From: Actinomycetes bacterium
GTDB taxonomy: Bacteria > Actinomycetota > Thermoleophilia > BMS3ABIN01
Direction of reading: 5' to 3'
Assembly (NCBI GenBank): GCA_021791195.1
Contig: JAJYXB010000023.1
Location: 31,658-95,657, forward strand
DNA length: 64,000 nt
Shown here in pieces: positions 53,772 to 62,486 of the stretch. The notes under the pieces were generated by a model that saw only the letters and a program-made list of their open reading frames with translations, was not told the origin of the DNA and did not search any database. A program made the translations under genes and the position numbers. Numbering within the stretch: position 1 is the stretch's first letter; each line of letters starts with the position of its first letter.

Positions 53772-54554
53772 ATGAAACAGCCGAAATTTTCCAAACCGGT
53801 ATGGGCGATGGTCTTCATCGTGGTCGCCGTGATCGCGGCGCTGCCGCTGCTCGGCCTGGCGCACTACACTACCACAAATCCTAAATTTTGCCTAACCTGC
53901 CATGGTACCGGCGAGACCGCCGATGTCAGCCAGTATTCACAGGTCCACCCCAGCTACGATCAGGTGGGCTGTGTCGATTGCCACGCCGCCGGCGGCGGCC
54001 ACTTCATCACCGACGGCTACCGGGGCGGCTACGATGCCAGGCCCGGCCGCGTCAGCAGCAACTGCGTCCGCTGCCATGGCAACATGACTACCAGGAGTGA
54101 CACCAGCGGATTCAAATACAACGTCCTCAACATCAACATCCCGCATGACAAGCATATCGCCGCCGGCGCCAAATGCTCCGACTGCCATCGCAATGTCGCG
54201 CACGATTTGAATATCAATCCCACCAACCGGCCGCGCATGTCCTACTGCTTCCAGTGCCATTCCAGCCAGACCAGCTGCCAGACCTGCCATCCTGGCGGTC
54301 CGCCAAAGGAGAATCCGACCACACCGATCCCGCCACCAGCCAGGCTGCCGCAGACGCCGTCGCCCGACGCCGCCCAGGCAACCTGGGAGGTCAAGTGCTC
54401 GCAGTGCCACGCGCTCTACCCGCCGACGCTGCACACGGGGCAGGAATGGGGTCCGATCGTGGACCAGATGGCTGGCTTCACCGGCGCCAATATCAGCGCC
54501 GAGGACAAGGCTACCATCATCTCCTACCTGAACACGGTGGCAAAGCAGCCGTAG
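53772..54554 (+). CDS. Heptahaem c-type cytochrome
   Basis: This 260-aa protein has an N-terminal membrane helix (VWAMVFIVVAVIAALPLLGLA) and seven CxxCH motifs: CLTCH, CVDCH, CVRCH, CSDCH, CFQCH, CQTCH and CSQCH. A Pro/Thr-rich linker (ENPTTPIPPPARLPQTPSP) separates the sixth haem from a C-terminal mono-haem module (ATWEVKCSQCHALYPPTLHTGQEWGPIVDQMAGF). That module looks like a small cytochrome c domain. It closes the operon 14 bp after the molybdoenzyme gene and is a likely redox partner of the complex. Confidence 0.9.
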   Translation: MKQPKFSKPVWAMVFIVVAVIAALPLLGLAHYTTTNPKFCLTCHGTGETADVSQYSQVHPSYDQVGCVDCHAAGGGHFITDGYRGGYDARPGRVSSNCVRCHGNMTTRSDTSGFKYNVLNINIPHDKHIAAGAKCSDCHRNVAHDLNINPTNRPRMSYCFQCHSSQTSCQTCHPGGPPKENPTTPIPPPARLPQTPSPDAAQATWEVKCSQCHALYPPTLHTGQEWGPIVDQMAGFTGANISAEDKATIISYLNTVAKQP

Positions 54555-54640
54555 GGAAGCCCGGGCGGCTTGCGTCCCGGCCGTGCCGGAGTGCGGCCAA
54601 AGCGCCATCCTCCCCCGGATGCATCCGGCAGAGCATTTGG

Positions 54641-54649
54641 TGGTAAAAT
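54641..54649 (+). promoter_or_regulatory. Extended -10 promoter of the SRP RNA gene
   Basis: TGGTAAAAT (TGnTAAAAT) lies so that transcription starts at about 54656, the first base of the terminal helix of the RNA. No good -35 is visible. Confidence 0.6.
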
Positions 54650-54655
54650 ACCGGT

Positions 54656-54926
54656 GACCGTGCTAGGCGGGGAGCTAGCGGTGCCCTATACCCGCAATCC
54701 GCTACAGCGGGGCATCAATTCCCACCCTCGGGGCGGGCCTGTGGGGCCAGTGGCCTTGCCGGCGGTATTGAAGGTCAGGTCCCGCGCAATGGAACGTCGT
54801 GAACCCCGTCAGGTCCGGAAGGAAGCAGCGGTAAGCGATCTCTTTCATGTGCCGCGGGGTTGCCTGGCTGGAGCCGTCTGTCTGGCGCACGCCCGGAAGC
54901 CTTGTTTCAACGGTGGGTGCACGGTC
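54656..54926 (+). ncRNA. ffs: Signal recognition particle RNA, large type with Alu domain
   Basis: The ends pair perfectly (GACCGTGC at 54656-54663 with GCACGGTC at 54919-54926). The 5' part carries the Alu-domain signature (GTGCTAGGCGGGGAGCTAGC, then GGTGCCCTATACCCGCAATC). The apical S domain shows GTCAGGTCCGGAAGGAAGCA, with the GGAA loop and Ffh-binding internal loops. At about 271 nt it is the Bacillus-like large form. It lies directly before dnaX, as in many Gram-positive bacteria. Confidence 0.93.
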
Positions 54927-54973
54927 ATTAAACCTTTTGCCGGGACGAGGGATTTTCCCTCAGGGAATCATTC

Positions 54974-56638
54974 ATGTCAAAAATCTCCCTTTATCGCAAA
55001 TACCGTCCGGCCACTTTCGAGGAGGTCGTTGGGCAGGAGCACGTCACTCGCACGCTGGAGAACGCCATCGCCGCCGGCAAGGTAAGCCACGCCTATCTGT
55101 TTGCCGGCTCGCGCGGCACCGGCAAGACCTCCACCGCCAAGCTGCTGGCCAAGGCGCTCAACTGCACCCAGGGACCGACAGCGCATCCATGCGGCAAGTG
55201 CGAGAGCTGCATCGCCATCGGCGCCGGCACTTCGCTGGACGTCATCGAGATGGACGCGGCCTCCAACCGCGGCATCGACGACATCCGCGACATCCGCGAT
55301 AAAGTGGCCTACTCGCCGGTGGAGGGCCGCTCCAAGGTCTACATCCTCGACGAGGCGCACATGCTCACCAAGGAGGCCTCCAACGCCTTTCTGAAGGTGC
55401 TGGAAGAACCGCCGGCGCATGTCATCTTCGTGCTCTGCACCACCGAGGCGCACAAGGTCATTCCCACAATACAGTCGCGTTGTCAAAAATTTGAGTTCCG
55501 CCGTCCGGACGCCGGCATGGTGCTGGAGGTGCTGGCGCGCATCGCGGCCGCCGAGGGCCTGGACGCCGAGGAGGCGGCGCTGGCGGCGATCGCCCGCAGC
55601 TCCGCGGGAGCTTACCGCGACGCCATCGGCGCTCTCGATCAGCTGGCGACCTACTGCAACGAAACCATCTCCCTGGCCGACGTGCTGGCGATGCTGGGCA
55701 CGGTGGAGTCCGAGCTGCTGTTCGAGGCGGTCGACATCATCGCGGCGGAAGACGTCCGCGGGGCCATTCTCTTCATCAACCACCTGAGCGAGCGCGGCCG
55801 CGATCTGGGCCAGTTCGCCGCGGAGCTGATCGGTCACCTGCGCAACATCTTCCTGCTGCAGCAGCTGGATGACTATCCTGACGGCGTTATCAGCGCGCCC
55901 GCCGAAGACATTGTCCGCCTGCGGGGCCAGGCGCGGGCGCTGGCGCCCGCCCAGGTGATGCGCTTCATCGAGCTGCTGATCAAGGCGCAGGCGGAGACGA
56001 AACTGGGCAGCGACGCGCGCCTGCAGCTGGAACTGGCGTTCATCACCGCCGCGCGGCCCGAAGTTGACATGTCAACAAAATCTTTGCTTTACCGGCTGGA
56101 ACAGCTGGAACAGCGCGGGACGGCGCGGGCGGCTGCGTCCGCCCCGGAAACAGCCCCGGTGGGGCCGTCGGCGCCAGGCGCGGTGGCGCGGGACGATGCT
56201 CCGGATCCGGCCGCGGGCAAGCTCGCTGCGGTTCCTGACGGCGCCGGGGCCGGGGAAGCGGCGCCGGCATACTCCGCGCCGCCGCCGGAGCTGACACTGG
56301 ACAAGATCACCCGCGCCTGGGGGGTGATCATGGCGCAGGTGAAAAAGAAGAAGATCCCCCTGTATTCGCTGCTGCAGGAAGCGCGGCCGGTGGAGCTGAA
56401 GGGCGCCGTGCTCACGCTCGGCTTTCCGGCGGAAGCGGATTTCAACAAGGAGCAGGTGGAGAAACCGGCTTACGCCGCCATCGTCGCCGAGGCGCTCAGG
56501 GAGATCACCGGCGCCGATCTGAGGTTGAGATGTATTATTACCGGCAGCGGCCCGCGGCCACTGGCGCAGCCGGCCGCCCCCTCCGCCGAAGAGGTCATCG
56601 CCATGATCAAGGAGGAACTCGGGGCGGAAGAGATATAG
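54974..56638 (+). CDS. dnaX: DNA polymerase III subunits gamma/tau
   Basis: This is the clamp-loader ATPase. It begins SLYRKYRPATFEEVVGQEHV. Walker A is FAGSRGTGKTSTAKLLAKALNC, four Cys form the zinc module (C..CGKCESC), and DEAHMLTKEASNAFLKVLEEPP is the Walker B region. SRC..FEFRR and the domain III helices follow. After about residue 370 there is an Ala/Pro-rich linker and a tau-like C-terminal domain (LTLDKITRAWGVIMAQVKKKKIPLYSLLQEARPVEL). The length is 554. I see no obvious frameshift site, so the full form is probably the main product. ebfC follows 11 bp later. Confidence 0.96.
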   Translation: MSKISLYRKYRPATFEEVVGQEHVTRTLENAIAAGKVSHAYLFAGSRGTGKTSTAKLLAKALNCTQGPTAHPCGKCESCIAIGAGTSLDVIEMDAASNRGIDDIRDIRDKVAYSPVEGRSKVYILDEAHMLTKEASNAFLKVLEEPPAHVIFVLCTTEAHKVIPTIQSRCQKFEFRRPDAGMVLEVLARIAAAEGLDAEEAALAAIARSSAGAYRDAIGALDQLATYCNETISLADVLAMLGTVESELLFEAVDIIAAEDVRGAILFINHLSERGRDLGQFAAELIGHLRNIFLLQQLDDYPDGVISAPAEDIVRLRGQARALAPAQVMRFIELLIKAQAETKLGSDARLQLELAFITAARPEVDMSTKSLLYRLEQLEQRGTARAAASAPETAPVGPSAPGAVARDDAPDPAAGKLAAVPDGAGAGEAAPAYSAPPPELTLDKITRAWGVIMAQVKKKKIPLYSLLQEARPVELKGAVLTLGFPAEADFNKEQVEKPAYAAIVAEALREITGADLRLRCIITGSGPRPLAQPAAPSAEEVIAMIKEELGAEEI

Positions 56639-56649
56639 AGGAGGATATG

Positions 56650-56967
56650 ATGCAGAACATGAACATGGGCAAGATGATGAAGCAGGTCCAGGAGATGCAG
56701 AAGCAGATGGCCAGGGCGCAGGAGGAGCTGGCGCACGAAGAGGTCGAGGCCAGCGCCGGCGGCGGCATGGTCAGCGTCAGGGTGACCGGCGATCTGCAGA
56801 TCGTCTCCATCAAGATCGACCCTGGCGCGGTCGACCCCGACGACGTGGAGATGCTGGAGGACATGGTCCTGGCGGCCACCAACGAGGCGCTCCGCTCGGC
56901 GCAGGAGATGGCTTCGAAAAAGCTGGGCGGGCTCACCGGCGGGCTCAACATCCCCGGATTGACGTAG
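56650..56967 (+). CDS. ebfC: YbaB/EbfC nucleoid-associated protein
   Basis: EbfC is a small DNA-binding dimer. The 105-aa protein opens with a Met-rich coil (MQNMNMGKMMKQVQEMQKQMARAQEELAHEEVEASAGGGMVSVRVTGD), has VSIKIDPGAVDPDDVEMLEDMVLAATNEAL, and ends with a Gly/Leu tail. ATG at 56650 is 5 nt from GGAGG and is preferred over ATG at 56647. The dnaX-ebfC-recR order is one of the most conserved in bacteria. Confidence 0.95.
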   Translation: MQNMNMGKMMKQVQEMQKQMARAQEELAHEEVEASAGGGMVSVRVTGDLQIVSIKIDPGAVDPDDVEMLEDMVLAATNEALRSAQEMASKKLGGLTGGLNIPGLT

Positions 56968-56988
56968 TCCGGCTCCGCCGTTTCCCGG

Positions 56989-57579
56989 ATGTTTCCCACT
57001 CCCGTAGAACAGCTGATAACCGAGCTTGCCCGGCTGCCCGGCATCGGCCGGCGTTCCGCGCAGCGGATCGCCTTCTATATGCTGCGGCAGCCGCGCCAGC
57101 AGGCGGCTACTCTGTCACAGGCAATCGTAGACGTCAAAGACAGGATCAGCTTTTGCCGCCAGTGCTTCAACTTCACCGACGATGACCTCTGCGTCTTCTG
57201 CCGCGACGCCCGCCGGGACGCGTCGCTCATCTGCGTCGTGGAGGAGCCCAGCGACATCATCCCCATCGAGAAGGGCGGAGAATACCGCGGCCTTTATCAC
57301 GTGCTGGGCGGGGCGCTGTCGCCGCTGGACGGCGTCGACCCCGAGCACCTGCGCATCCACGAGCTGGCCGGTCGCGTCGCGGCCGGCGGCGTCGAGGAGG
57401 TTATCATCGCCACCAACCCCAACACCACCGGCGAGTCGACGGCGATGTTCATCGCCGACGAGCTGCGCGGCAAGGTCAAGGTGACCCGGCTGGCCAGCGG
57501 CCTGCCGGTCGGCGCCGATCTGGAGTATGCCGACGAGGCGACCGTCAGCCGGGCGATCCTGGGGCGGCGGGAGATTTGA
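56989..57579 (+). CDS. recR: Recombination mediator protein RecR
   Basis: RecR helps load RecA at gaps together with RecF and RecO. The 196-aa protein starts FPTPVEQLITELARLPGIGRRSAQRIAFYML with the helix-hairpin-helix. The Cys4 zinc finger is CRQCFNFTDDDLCVFCRD. The Toprim domain has ICVVEEPSDIIPIEKGGEYRGLYHVLGG, NPNTTGESTAMFIADEL and RLASGLPVGADLEYADEATVSRAI. Twenty-one bases separate it from ebfC. Confidence 0.97.
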   Translation: MFPTPVEQLITELARLPGIGRRSAQRIAFYMLRQPRQQAATLSQAIVDVKDRISFCRQCFNFTDDDLCVFCRDARRDASLICVVEEPSDIIPIEKGGEYRGLYHVLGGALSPLDGVDPEHLRIHELAGRVAAGGVEEVIIATNPNTTGESTAMFIADELRGKVKVTRLASGLPVGADLEYADEATVSRAILGRREI

Positions 57580-57694
57580 GCCCCGCCGGCGGCGGCCTCA
57601 GCCCGCGCCGCCAGAGCACAACGGCCATGTCTTTGCTAAAGTATTTGCACCCGCAATCCGGAAAAAACATTCGAAAGACAGAAGAGGGACCGTT

Positions 57695-58051
57695 ATGAGC
57701 ACGGACACCAAGGAACTGAAAATCGCCCGGCAGACGCGCATCCTGCTCAGCCTGGTCTGGGGCTTTGCCCTGATACTGGTCGGCGAGGGCTACATGCTCT
57801 CGCCGGTGCCCGGCCTGATTTCGGGGCACGTCGTCGCGGCCACCTCAGCCCTGTTCTGGCTCGCTTTCTGGCTCTTCCCGCTGGCGCTTTACTGCTCGCA
57901 GCCGTTCGTGCTCCTGCCGGTGCTCAACCGCTATTTTCCGCAGCTGGCGCCTCGCAACCGCCGCTGGGCCATCGGCACGCCGCTGGCGTCTTTCATCCTG
58001 CTGATGCTGATGCTCATGGTCGTGCTGCCGGTGTCGCCGGTGCATCTCTGA
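57695..58051 (+). CDS. Small three-helix membrane protein
   Basis: This 118-aa protein has a polar start (MSTDTKELKIARQTRI) and three hydrophobic segments (LLSLVWGFALILVGEGYML, HVVAATSALFWLAFWLFPLALYC, WAIGTPLASFILLMLMLMVVLPV). GAAGAGGGAC precedes the ATG at 57695. I recognise no family. It converges on the thioredoxin-like gene, whose stop lies 25 bp away across a short CCGG-rich palindrome. Confidence 0.6.
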   Translation: MSTDTKELKIARQTRILLSLVWGFALILVGEGYMLSPVPGLISGHVVAATSALFWLAFWLFPLALYCSQPFVLLPVLNRYFPQLAPRNRRWAIGTPLASFILLMLMLMVVLPVSPVHL

Positions 58052-58076
58052 TATCTTTCCGGCCGGCCGGCAACTA

Positions 58077-58652
58077 CTACGCCACGTTCTTCAGTAGCCG
58101 GTAAGGTTCCGCGCGGCGAGCCCATTCACTGGACGGATACTTCGCCTGAAGCAGCTCGTAGGCATCAACCAGGCCGTCGACCGAGTGCGTGGTCTTGTAA
58201 CGGCAGACGCCGCGCAGATAGACCGCCTCCGGCGCCGCCATGCTATCCGGATATTCGTCGATCACCCGCTGCAACTGGCCGATCGCGTCCTCGAGCTGTT
58301 CCTTGTCGAAGTAAGCCTTGCCCATTCCCAGAATAAGGAAGGGAACGAATTCCTCCGGCGGCAGGAAACCGACCGAGCTGTGGTGCTGGAGGCCTCCGTC
58401 GTCGATGACGAACAGCGCCGGCGTCCATTTGACGTTATAGTCGCGTGACTGCGGCTTGGCGTCGTAGGGAAGCTGGACGGGAATCACCTCCTGGTTGAGA
58501 ATGCCGGCGACCTCATCGGTTGAGTACGTGACCGCACCCATCTGCTGGCAGCCGATTCATCCGGGATTGAAAAAATCAAGCAGCACCAGCTTGCCCTCCG
58601 CCCTGGCGCGTGACAGCGCCGCGTCAAAATCTCTCTCCCATTTGACTTCCAT
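58077..58652 (-). CDS. Thioredoxin-TPR protein with in-frame TGA at the redox motif, probable selenoprotein
   Basis: Translated from ATG 58652 (GAGAGGAAG upstream), the frame reads MEVKWERDFD...LLDFFNPG, then TGA (58557-58559), then IGCQQMGAVTYST and an open frame of 153 more codons. The TGA is residue 32 and takes the first position of a CxxC motif (U-I-G-C). The following KWTPALFVIDDGG and VGFLPPEEFVPFL blocks are normal thioredoxin-fold features. A TPR-like C-terminus follows (AIGQLQRVIDEYPDS). Homologues I recall carry NPGCIGCQQM. Selenocysteine is the best reading. A nonsense mutation or sequencing error is the alternative, with translation restarting at ATG 58541. TGA is a normal stop elsewhere in the window. 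Confidence 0.65.
58515..58559 (-). promoter_or_regulatory. Candidate bacterial SECIS element after the TGA
   Basis: Immediately 3' of the TGA, ATCGG (nt 1-5) pairs with CCGAT (nt 38-42). Inside, GTG/CAC (nt 20-22 with 27-29) closes a CGGT loop 22 nt from the TGA. A short apical stem with G among the first two loop bases at this distance fits the loose bSECIS rule. The fold is short and needs computation. Confidence 0.4.
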
Positions 58653-58832
58653 GGCTTCCTCTCCGTTCCGGCTGTTTCCAGGCTTTATACCGATATCACT
58701 TCTTTTCCCGCATCGGCCGCCACGAAACCAGGAAAATCCCGGCGCGGATTAGCAACTCCTGCCAGCGGGTAACTTATCCCCCTGTGATCATGCGGCAGCC
58801 CTTGCCGCCGGAAACCACGGAAAGGAGCAGGC

Positions 58833-59120
58833 ATGCCGGTCTATGTAGCGCTCAGCAGGCTTACCGAAGAAGGCAGCAAGACGCTGAAGCACAAACCCGA
58901 GCGCATCCAGGAGGTCAACAGCGACCTGGAGGCGATGGGGATCAAGGTGCTGGCGCAGTACGCGGTGCTTGGCAGCTATGATTTCGTCAATATCCTCGAG
59001 GCGCCGGATAACAACACGATCGCCAGGATGTCAGTCGAGATCGGTTCGCGGGGCTCCGTGAGGCTGCACACGATGCCGGCCATGCCGGTCGATGAACTCA
59101 TCTCCGATCTGAAGGGATAG
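58833..59120 (+). CDS. GYD-domain protein
   Basis: This 95-aa protein matches the GYD family of small alpha/beta-barrel dimers: MPVYVALSRLTEEGSKTLKHKPERIQEVNSDLEAMGIKVLAQYAVLGSYDFVNILEAPDNNTIARMSVEIGSRGSVRLHTMPAMPVDELI, with the family's Gly-Tyr-Asp position here reading GSYDF. These proteins are common in anaerobes and archaea, and their role is unknown. GGAAAGGAG lies 7 nt before the ATG. A tiny ORF starts 6 bp after its stop. Confidence 0.85.
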   Translation: MPVYVALSRLTEEGSKTLKHKPERIQEVNSDLEAMGIKVLAQYAVLGSYDFVNILEAPDNNTIARMSVEIGSRGSVRLHTMPAMPVDELISDLKG

Positions 59121-59126
59121 GAAGCC

Positions 59127-59216
59127 ATGCCGGTGAAAACGGAAGAAACGCGCCGCGGCTGGCTATGGCTCGCCGGGCTGGCGCCGCTGACGGCGGTCCT
59201 GGCGCTGCCGGGTTGA
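59127..59216 (+). CDS. Possible 29-aa membrane peptide after the GYD gene
   Basis: The ORF begins MPVKTEETRRGW and continues with one hydrophobic span (LWLAGLAPLTAVLALPG), ending in TGA. ATAGGAAG precedes the ATG. A second TGA follows one codon later, so readthrough is unlikely to matter. No family is recognised; it may be chance. Confidence 0.35.
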   Translation: MPVKTEETRRGWLWLAGLAPLTAVLALPG

Positions 59217-59352
59217 AACTGACGGCCGCGTCCGGACGGCGCCACCGATTAAAACATCCCGCGGGATGCGCCGATGCAGTTCCCTGGCGCTCCGTTGCGC
59301 CCCGGGACCTGAAGACTGGCATCTGCAAGCAAAGAGAAAGTGAAGCGAGATC

Positions 59353-59454
59353 ATGAAAAAGAAAGCCATGCTGATCACCATCGTCATCGCCGGCGCGGTT
59401 GCGCTGTGCTACAAGAGCGGCATCTGCGGCAAGCGCGAAGCTGCGGCTGAGTAG
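59353..59454 (+). CDS. Possible 33-aa membrane peptide with two Cys
   Basis: The ORF reads MKKKAMLITIVIAGAVALCY followed by KSGICGKREAAAE. Three Lys lead into one membrane helix, and CYKSGIC then sits at the membrane edge. GAAGCGAG upstream is a weak ribosome-binding site. The Lys-rich start and clean helix make it more gene-like than its neighbour at 59127. Confidence 0.45.
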   Translation: MKKKAMLITIVIAGAVALCYKSGICGKREAAAE

Positions 59455-59512
59455 GCCGTGGCCTGACATTGTTGCCGGGCCGGCTGCCGCCGCCCCCCGA
59501 TAATAAACTCCA

Positions 59513-60925
59513 GTGACTTCGCGCCAGAAAATCAGCGAGGAAAGCTACGACGTCATCATCATCGGCGCCGGGCCCGCGGGCATCTTCGCGGCGCTGGAGC
59601 TCACCCGCAAGAACAGCTGGAGCGTCCTCCTGCTGGAGAAGGGCTTCGACATGCCCAAACGCAACTGTCCGATGCGGGGCGAGGGTCTTGTCGGCTGCGA
59701 GGTCGGCTGCCGGCCGTGTTCCATCACCTGCGGCTGGGGCGGCGCCGGCGCCTTCAGTGACGGCAAACTCACCCTGTCTCCGGATGTCGGCGGCTGGCTG
59801 TCGGATTATGTCGGCCGCGACAGCCTCGAACGGCTGATCTCCTACGTCGACGGCATCTGGGTGGAATATGGCGCCCCCACGACTGTGCACGGCGGCGACC
59901 AGGACCGCATCGACGAGATCCGGCAGCGGGCGATGCTGGCCGGTCTTAAGTTGATAGACGATCCTATCCGCCATATGGGCACCGACCGCTGCCCGCTGGT
60001 GCTGCAGGCGATGCGCGAGGACATCGGCGGCAAGGTCGAGGTCGCCACGCGCACTGTGGTCCGGAAGATCATGGCGCGGAGCGGCAAGGTGACGGGGGTG
60101 GAGCTCCAGGACGGCACGCGCATCGGCGCCAGGGTCGTCATCGCCGCCCCCGGGCGCGAGGGCTCGGCATGGCTGGTGGAGGAGGCCGAGCGCCTGGGCA
60201 TCCCGACGGCCAACAACGCCGTTGACATCGGAGTGCGGGTCGAGGTGCCTTCGATCGTGATGGCGCCGTTGACGGAAGTGCTTTATGAAGCCAAACTGCT
60301 GCATTATTCCCGCACCTTCGAGGATCAGGTTCGCACCTTCTGCATGAACCCGGAGGGCTTCGTTTCCAAGGAAGCTTACGGCGAGGTGATCACCGTCAAC
60401 GGACACAGCTACAGCGACCGCCAGTCCGGTTATACCAATTTTGCGCTGCTGGTCAGCACGCGCTTCACCGAGCCGTTCAAGAAGCCGATCGCCTACGGGC
60501 GCTCCATCGCCCGGCTGGCCAACCTGCTGGGCGAAGACATCATCATCCAGCGGCTGGGCGACCTGCAGATCGGCCAGCGGACGACGCCGGAGCGGCTGGC
60601 ACGCAGCGCCGTCGAGCCGACGCTGAAGAAATGCACCCCCGGGGACCTTTCCTTCGTGCTGCCCTTCCGCCATCTGCGCGACATCCTCGAGATGGTGGAG
60701 GCGCTGGACCAGCTGGCGCCCGGCGTCAACTCGCGCGATACGCTGCTCTACGGCGTCGAGGTCAAATTCTACTCGGCGCGGCTGGAGCTCAGCTCCGATC
60801 TGGAGACAGCGATCGGCGGCCTTTATGCCGCTGGCGACGGCGCCGGCGTCACCCGCGGCCTGGTCCAGGCGTCGGCCGCCGGCGTGATCGCGGCGCGGGC
60901 GGCGATCGCGAAGCTCGGCGCCTGA
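59513..60925 (+). CDS. FAD-dependent dehydrogenase (COG2509-like)
   Basis: This flavoprotein is of unknown substrate. The N-terminal Rossmann site is YDVIIIGAGPAGIFAALELT. A Cys-rich segment (RNCPMRGEGLVGCEVGCRPCSITCGWGGAGAFSDGKL) is typical of this group and may bind a metal or act in redox chemistry. APGREGSAWL, GVRVEVPSIV and the C-terminal second FAD contact GLYAAGDGAGVTRGLVQASAAGVIAARA complete it. At 470 residues from the GTG at 59513 it is full length. It stands alone before purA. Confidence 0.87.
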   Translation: MTSRQKISEESYDVIIIGAGPAGIFAALELTRKNSWSVLLLEKGFDMPKRNCPMRGEGLVGCEVGCRPCSITCGWGGAGAFSDGKLTLSPDVGGWLSDYVGRDSLERLISYVDGIWVEYGAPTTVHGGDQDRIDEIRQRAMLAGLKLIDDPIRHMGTDRCPLVLQAMREDIGGKVEVATRTVVRKIMARSGKVTGVELQDGTRIGARVVIAAPGREGSAWLVEEAERLGIPTANNAVDIGVRVEVPSIVMAPLTEVLYEAKLLHYSRTFEDQVRTFCMNPEGFVSKEAYGEVITVNGHSYSDRQSGYTNFALLVSTRFTEPFKKPIAYGRSIARLANLLGEDIIIQRLGDLQIGQRTTPERLARSAVEPTLKKCTPGDLSFVLPFRHLRDILEMVEALDQLAPGVNSRDTLLYGVEVKFYSARLELSSDLETAIGGLYAAGDGAGVTRGLVQASAAGVIAARAAIAKLGA

Positions 60926-61022
60926 GTCCCGGAGCAGCGCCTGAGCCGGGCTGGAGCAGCGCCCCGGCCCGGGATCAAGCGCCGCCTGAGCCCGTCCGCC
61001 ACCCTCACAATAATCGCCGTAA

Positions 61023-62378
<1,356 letters not shown>

Positions 62379-62385
62379 AACCGGG

Positions 62386-62482
62386 TAAAAACCGGGGACA
62401 CCTTACCTTTTTTACATTCCTGGAATCCTCCGGATAATGTCCGAACCGAGTTGTAAAAAAGGTAAGGTGTCCCCGGTTTTTA
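62386..62482. repeat. Perfect 31-bp inverted repeat between converging purA and ychF
   Basis: The left arm (62386-62416) and right arm (62452-62482) are exact reverse complements with a 35-bp spacer. The arms contain CCGGGGACACCTTACC and A/T-rich ends. Each arm exits into a T-run (GGTTTTTA), so the structure could end both transcripts. The arm sequence resembles terminal repeats linked to REP-associated (Y1) transposases. A partial extra copy (GTAAAACCGGG) precedes the left arm. Confidence 0.85.
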
Positions 62483-62486
62483 AACG

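Noticed and set aside
58077..58652. Recoding of TGA to Gly or Trp across the genome
   Set aside because: TGA is used as a normal stop in several genes here (for example the ATGA overlaps at 46129, 47346 and the leader ORF), so a genome-wide code change is excluded.
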